DNA of 9,022 bases, taken from NCBI GenBank assembly GCA_900751685.1, contig CAADSR010000064.1:1-9022 (forward strand). Reading direction: 5' to 3'. The position numbers and the translations under genes were made by a program. The stretch comes from Clostridia bacterium. Its GTDB lineage: Bacteria > Bacillota > Clostridia > UBA1381. Position 1 is the stretch's first letter, and each line of letters starts with the position of its first letter. Below the pieces are notes generated by a model. That model was not told where the DNA came from, searched no databases, and saw only the letters and a list, made by a program, of their open reading frames with translations. Below are positions 6,199 to 9,022 of this stretch, piece after piece.

Positions 6199-6225
6199 CA
6201 TGAAATTATTATAGGTGATTTCATG
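6199..6225 (-). promoter_or_regulatory. Inverted repeat enclosing a -10 box in the divergent region
   Basis: CATGAAAT (6199-6206) and its exact complement ATTTCATG (6218-6225) are separated by 11 bases. The spacer contains TATAAT on the minus strand (6213-6208), placed to start transcription of the small membrane protein gene about 50 bases before its ATG. An operator of this shape over a -10 box usually means repression by a dimeric regulator. A matching -35 is weak. Confidence 0.42.
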
Positions 6226-6281
6226 GGAAATTATGAGCATTACCGCTCGCCATATATCAAAGAGAAACAAAGGGGCTAAAT

Positions 6282-7205
6282 ATGGATTATGACAATTATA
6301 TCGAGCTTTACGAGGCCGTATATTTTTTCGGACGGATCAATGGTTTTGTTGATAGCGGCCCATCAAACCTAAAACAGCTCAAAAGCTCCGGGCTAAATCA
6401 AAGCGTCTACAACGCAATGATCCGGATCCTGGTAGCAAATGGCCTGCTTGAGCAGGACGGGAATGATTTTGTGCTAACAAGAAAAAATGAAGAGCAGCAC
6501 CGGCATATCCTGGACAACATTATTGGAAAAGGCCAAAAGGAACACTATGCACAGATGTTTGATAACGCTACCGGTGATTCTTCATTTTTCTTTGACACCC
6601 TGAGCGAATTAGAGTACGACATCTATTCAAGATACAATTTTCAGGTGACATCTAAAATAGGAAAAGAGGCGGCAAAGCATATCAACGTGGCACACCGCAA
6701 GGTGTTAGAGTTAGGCGGAAACAGCGGGGGCTTTGGGACAGCCCTTTTAGCCGGGAAGCAAGATTGCTCTTATACCATTGTTGACACGAAAATACCTTGT
6801 CTGGTGGGAAATGAATTGAAAAAAGAGACTGGGGCGGACATTGAATTTACCGAAGGTGACATTTTTGAATTGGCGCTGCCAGATGAATCATATAACGATG
6901 TCATACTAATGAACCTGCTCCACGATTTTGACGACCTTAAATGCCTGGAAATTTTGCGCCGCTACACAAAGTATTGTGATCATCATACAAAGTTTTTGAT
7001 CATTGAGGATATTTTGACAAGTGCGTTTGAACCAAAAGATGCGCTCATGCACGGTTTAAGGCTGGCTGTCAGCTGCAAGGGCGGGAAACAGCGTACTATA
7101 GGGGAATTTACAGGCTTATTCTCCACCATAAATTACAAGCTTGAAAAAACAATAACATTAGACAGTATCCACACAATGCTGATCCTGGGGCATTGTGACA
7201 CCTAA
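6282..7205 (+). CDS. SAM-dependent O-methyltransferase, family 2 type
   Basis: A 307-residue cytosolic methyltransferase with the two-domain plan of the acetylserotonin/caffeate O-methyltransferase family. An N-terminal winged-helix dimerisation region (about 1-70, with YNAMIRILVANGLLEQDGNDFVLT) is followed by a Rossmann catalytic domain. Motif I is VLELGGNSGGFG at 141-152, the acidic residue after strand 2 is D168 in TIVDTK, GD lies at 192-193, and the post-I segment is ILMNLLHDFDD at 208-218, as in the family's LHD/LHN motif. RTIGEF near 271 and the strand that follows match the usual C-terminal substrate region. AAAGGGG lies 6 bases before the ATG. It may methylate a hydroxyl or similar group on a small molecule, but no neighbouring biosynthetic genes indicate the substrate. 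A perfect inverted repeat follows 35 bases after the stop. Confidence 0.82.
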   Translation: MDYDNYIELYEAVYFFGRINGFVDSGPSNLKQLKSSGLNQSVYNAMIRILVANGLLEQDGNDFVLTRKNEEQHRHILDNIIGKGQKEHYAQMFDNATGDSSFFFDTLSELEYDIYSRYNFQVTSKIGKEAAKHINVAHRKVLELGGNSGGFGTALLAGKQDCSYTIVDTKIPCLVGNELKKETGADIEFTEGDIFELALPDESYNDVILMNLLHDFDDLKCLEILRRYTKYCDHHTKFLIIEDILTSAFEPKDALMHGLRLAVSCKGGKQRTIGEFTGLFSTINYKLEKTITLDSIHTMLILGHCDT

Positions 7206-7240
7206 GGAATATTAAATCATAATTGTCCACATAAGTTTAT

Positions 7241-7268
7241 CAAATATGACACGCCGGTGTCATATTTG
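7241..7268. promoter_or_regulatory. Perfect 12-base inverted repeat before the GyrI-like gene
   Basis: CAAATATGACAC (7241-7252) and GTGTCATATTTG (7257-7268) are exact complements around the 4-base centre GCCG. No T tract follows, so it is a poor intrinsic terminator for the methyltransferase gene. Its position 36 bases before the GyrI-like ATG fits an operator for a dimeric regulator. I could not place a convincing -35/-10 pair around it, so its role is open. Confidence 0.6.
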
Positions 7269-7304
7269 TTGTGGTAAGCTATAGAAAAAAGGATGGTGTT
7301 TGTT

Positions 7305-7937
7305 ATGGCATTTGATTTTAAAAAAGAGTACAAAGAGTTTTATATGCCCAAAAATAAGCCGGAACCCGTGACGGTCCCGCCGGCAAATTATATTGCCGTC
7401 CGCGGAGAAGGAGACCCCAACGAAGAAGGCGGGGCGTACCAGCAGGCAATCGGCATTTTATATTCCGTGGCTTACACGCTAAAGATGAGCTATAAGGGAA
7501 GCTACAAAATCGACGGCTTTTTTGAATATGTCGTGCCGCCGCTGGAAGGCTTCTGGTGGCAGGATGGGGTGGACGGCGTGGATTATTCCGATAAAAGCAG
7601 CTTTCATTGGATCAGCGTGATCCGGCTGCCGGATTTCGTCAAAAAAGAAGATTTTGACTGGGCCGTCCAGGAAGCGTCAAGAAAGAAAAAGATGGACTGC
7701 TCCTCTGCCGAATTTTTGACCATTGACGAGGGCTTATGTGTGCAAATGATGCATTTGGGCCCCTATGATGATGAGCCCGCGACCGTTGCCAGGATGGACG
7801 AATATATCAATGCAAACGGCTATGAAAATGATTTTAATGCCGCCCGCCTGCACCACGAGATCTATCTTTCCGATCCCCGAAGGACCGATGCGTCAAAGCT
7901 GAAAACCGTGATCCGGCATCCGGTCAGAATGAAATAA
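7305..7937 (+). CDS. GyrI-like small-molecule-binding protein
   Basis: A 210-residue stand-alone GyrI-like (SHS2-fold) protein, the effector-binding module also found in BmrR, TipA and SbmC/GyrI. Typical segments are FDFKKEYKEFY at the start, VPPANYIAVRGEGDPNE near 26, FFEYVVPPLEGFWW near 71, FHWISVIRLPDFV near 101, LCVQMMHLGPYDDEP near 146 and RLHHEIYLSDPRR near 185. The family is known to bind hydrophobic or cationic drugs, and some stand-alone members hydrolyse cyclopropane-containing toxins; whether this one does is not visible. ATG 7305 is chosen because relatives begin at MAFDF; an in-frame ATG at 7293 overlaps the ribosome binding site (AAGGA 7289-7293). A perfect inverted repeat lies just upstream and may control it. 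It is probably cytosolic and monocistronic. Confidence 0.88.
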   Translation: MAFDFKKEYKEFYMPKNKPEPVTVPPANYIAVRGEGDPNEEGGAYQQAIGILYSVAYTLKMSYKGSYKIDGFFEYVVPPLEGFWWQDGVDGVDYSDKSSFHWISVIRLPDFVKKEDFDWAVQEASRKKKMDCSSAEFLTIDEGLCVQMMHLGPYDDEPATVARMDEYINANGYENDFNAARLHHEIYLSDPRRTDASKLKTVIRHPVRMK

Positions 7938-8045
7938 GAAAGCATTAGCAAAGCTGATATGAATTGCCTGGTCGCCCTAGTTGCCGGATCAAGGTCAGAC
8001 AAAGTATTTGACATATTATAAGAAAATTTAGGAGGCGGAATATCC

Positions 8046-8504
8046 ATGCAAAAATATAAAGCTCAAATTAAAATGATATTTTTTGGGTTCTTCAATATCG
8101 TGATCCTCTATGTGTTTTATCAGCAAAGTCAAGTAAGCAACTGGGCTATCTACATACATTCCCGCCTATCACCTACGATATATATATTAGGCATGCTTAT
8201 ATTTTTTAGTGTAGATATTTTTATTGCATATCTTCTTATAAAGAAAAATCATTTATCAAGTAATATGAAATGGTTTTATGTTATTATTGGCACTATACTG
8301 GGGAGTATCATAACTTTAGGTGTGCTTTTATTATGGTCCTCTATCGGTGAGTTTGGAGTTTATCCTTATTGGAATAATTATCCTATTCCTTATAGGATTA
8401 CAGAACTTAGTAATTTACGCTATTTTTTAAGAAGCCTAATGTATATTTTGATTACATGTGAAATTGCCATTAAGATTGATACTCGGTTAAAAAATAGAAA
8501 ATAG
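8046..8504 (+). CDS. Four-helix membrane protein, function unknown
   Basis: A 152-residue protein with four predicted membrane helices (about 9-26, 44-66, 76-98 and 124-143). A tyrosine- and proline-rich outside loop (EFGVYPYWNNYPIPYRI, 102-118) lies between helices three and four, and the tail is basic (TRLKNRK). I do not recognise the family. GGAGG lies 10 bases before the ATG. A TTGACA at 8008-8013 is present, but its expected -10 position falls on the ribosome binding site, so no promoter is called. The gene is much more AT-rich than those to its left, with frequent ATA and TTA codons, and may belong with the following AT-rich gene. No terminator is visible after it. Confidence 0.75.
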   Translation: MQKYKAQIKMIFFGFFNIVILYVFYQQSQVSNWAIYIHSRLSPTIYILGMLIFFSVDIFIAYLLIKKNHLSSNMKWFYVIIGTILGSIITLGVLLLWSSIGEFGVYPYWNNYPIPYRITELSNLRYFLRSLMYILITCEIAIKIDTRLKNRK

Positions 8505-8553
8505 GATACTTATCTTTTATTATTTCTTTGTATTTATCATCAAAAAATATGCT

Positions 8554-8585
8554 ATCGCCCCTCACGCAGAGGCGTGAATTGAAAC
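8554..8585 (+). repeat. Solitary type I-C CRISPR-repeat-like sequence
   Basis: A 32-base stretch begins ATCGCCCCTCACG and ends GTGAATTGAAAC, closely resembling type I-C CRISPR repeats, which have this length, a GC-rich stem and a GTGGATTGAAAC-type end. The stem CGCC/GGCG (8556-8559 with 8571-8574) plus CT/AG is broken by one C-A mismatch. There is only one copy: no second repeat at spacer distance on either side and no cas genes in the window. It lies between two AT-rich genes, ending 47 bases before the next ATG. It may be a remnant of an array, a solo repeat with a regulatory role, or an integrated repeat. Confidence 0.6.
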
Positions 8586-8632
8586 ATCAATTCATAAATA
8601 TTAATTGTATAAGGTGAAAAAAGGAGAAAGTA

Positions 8633-9022
8633 ATGAAAAGAACAGAAAAACGTAAGTATTTATCAACCGTTTTATATAGTCTAATGATACTTTTTGGAAT
8701 TGGGGGAATTATTCTCTCTTTTAGCTATGGAACATGGAGCAAGATATCAATAACAACAAAGATTTACCCAATAAACAGGGTTAATGGAATTGCGCTAAAT
8801 TCTAGTGGGGATATTTATATTGGAAGTTTAGAAAATTCAATAATTCAAGTGTTTGATATACATGGAGAATATTTATATGGAATAGAGCTTCCTATAAACA
8901 AAAGTAATTTCAATTTTGGGTTTGCAGATGAAAAACTTCATATCGTTGCTTCTAGGGAGAAAAAACACTATGTCTTTGATGAAAAAAAACTAATTGTTGA
9001 GGAAACAATAGAGCAGGAACAA
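8633..9022 (+). CDS. Membrane-anchored protein with beta-propeller-like sequence (3' end outside window)
   Basis: The frame is open for 130 codons to the window edge, so the C-terminus is missing. AAGGAG lies 6 bases before the ATG. The basic start MKRTEKRKY is followed by one hydrophobic helix (about 10-31), a signal anchor or uncleaved signal, placing the rest outside the membrane. The exported part has NRVNGIALNSSGDIYIGS and IIQVFDIHGEYLYGIELP, the strand pattern of NHL/six-bladed propeller repeats (a G-I-A-x-N-x-x-G-x-I-Y-I motif), then a region that looks like a further blade. The fold is inferred from this pattern. It is AT-rich like the gene before it and may be co-transcribed with it across the CRISPR-like repeat. 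Function unknown. Confidence 0.72.
   Translation, partial: MKRTEKRKYLSTVLYSLMILFGIGGIILSFSYGTWSKISITTKIYPINRVNGIALNSSGDIYIGSLENSIIQVFDIHGEYLYGIELPINKSNFNFGFADEKLHIVASREKKHYVFDEKKLIVEETIEQEQ

Noticed and set aside
7959..8021. 20-codon frame between the GyrI-like gene and the four-helix membrane protein
   Set aside because: No ribosome binding site precedes its ATG, and the product (MNCLVALVAGSRSDKVFDIL) is too short to judge; it could be a gene remnant, but nothing supports that.
8505..8632. A CRISPR array
   Set aside because: Only one repeat-like unit is present and no second copy occurs at spacer distance, so it is listed as a solitary repeat instead.

Overview
The window looks like the chromosome of a low-to-mid GC Gram-positive anaerobe of the class Clostridia, probably Lachnospiraceae. 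This is inferred from AGGAGG-type ribosome binding sites, sigma-A-like promoters, U-tailed terminators, a lipoprotein-type signal peptide, and protein sequences (VTC-domain protein, OmpR/PhoB response regulator with its kinase, family I pyrophosphatase, GyrI-like protein) that read like Clostridia members of their families. The genus cannot be fixed from the sequence alone.

Left part (1-3731). A VTC-domain polyphosphate polymerase-like gene runs leftward out of the window. Facing away from it is a tightly packed three-gene operon: OmpR-family response regulator, sensor histidine kinase and a ComEC-like metallo-beta-lactamase-fold lipoprotein. Both junctions in the operon overlap, and it ends at a strong hairpin terminator. 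The shared 171-base control region has mirror-image promoters: on each strand two TTAAG boxes 11 bases apart lie exactly 10 bases upstream of a good -10 box. This suggests that the regulator controls both its own operon and the VTC gene, which would make the left part one regulatory unit.

Middle part (3732-7937). A family I inorganic pyrophosphatase gene starts at TTG behind an extended -10 promoter and ends at its own terminator. It is followed by a small GC-rich double-hairpin element flanked by 9-base direct repeats, a leftward gene for a protein with two helix-turn-helix segments, a GNAT acetyltransferase, a leftward three-helix membrane protein, a family-2 type O-methyltransferase, and a GyrI-like ligand-binding protein preceded by a perfect 12-base inverted repeat. 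These look like independent accessory or housekeeping genes rather than one pathway.

Right part (7938-9022). The DNA becomes clearly more AT-rich. It holds a four-helix membrane protein of unknown function, a solitary 32-base sequence resembling a type I-C CRISPR repeat with no second copy, and the start of a membrane-anchored protein with beta-propeller-like sequence that runs out of the window. This part may be acquired DNA. The observations most worth pursuing are the mirrored promoters that tie the VTC gene to the kinase/regulator/MBL operon, and the orphan CRISPR-like repeat.
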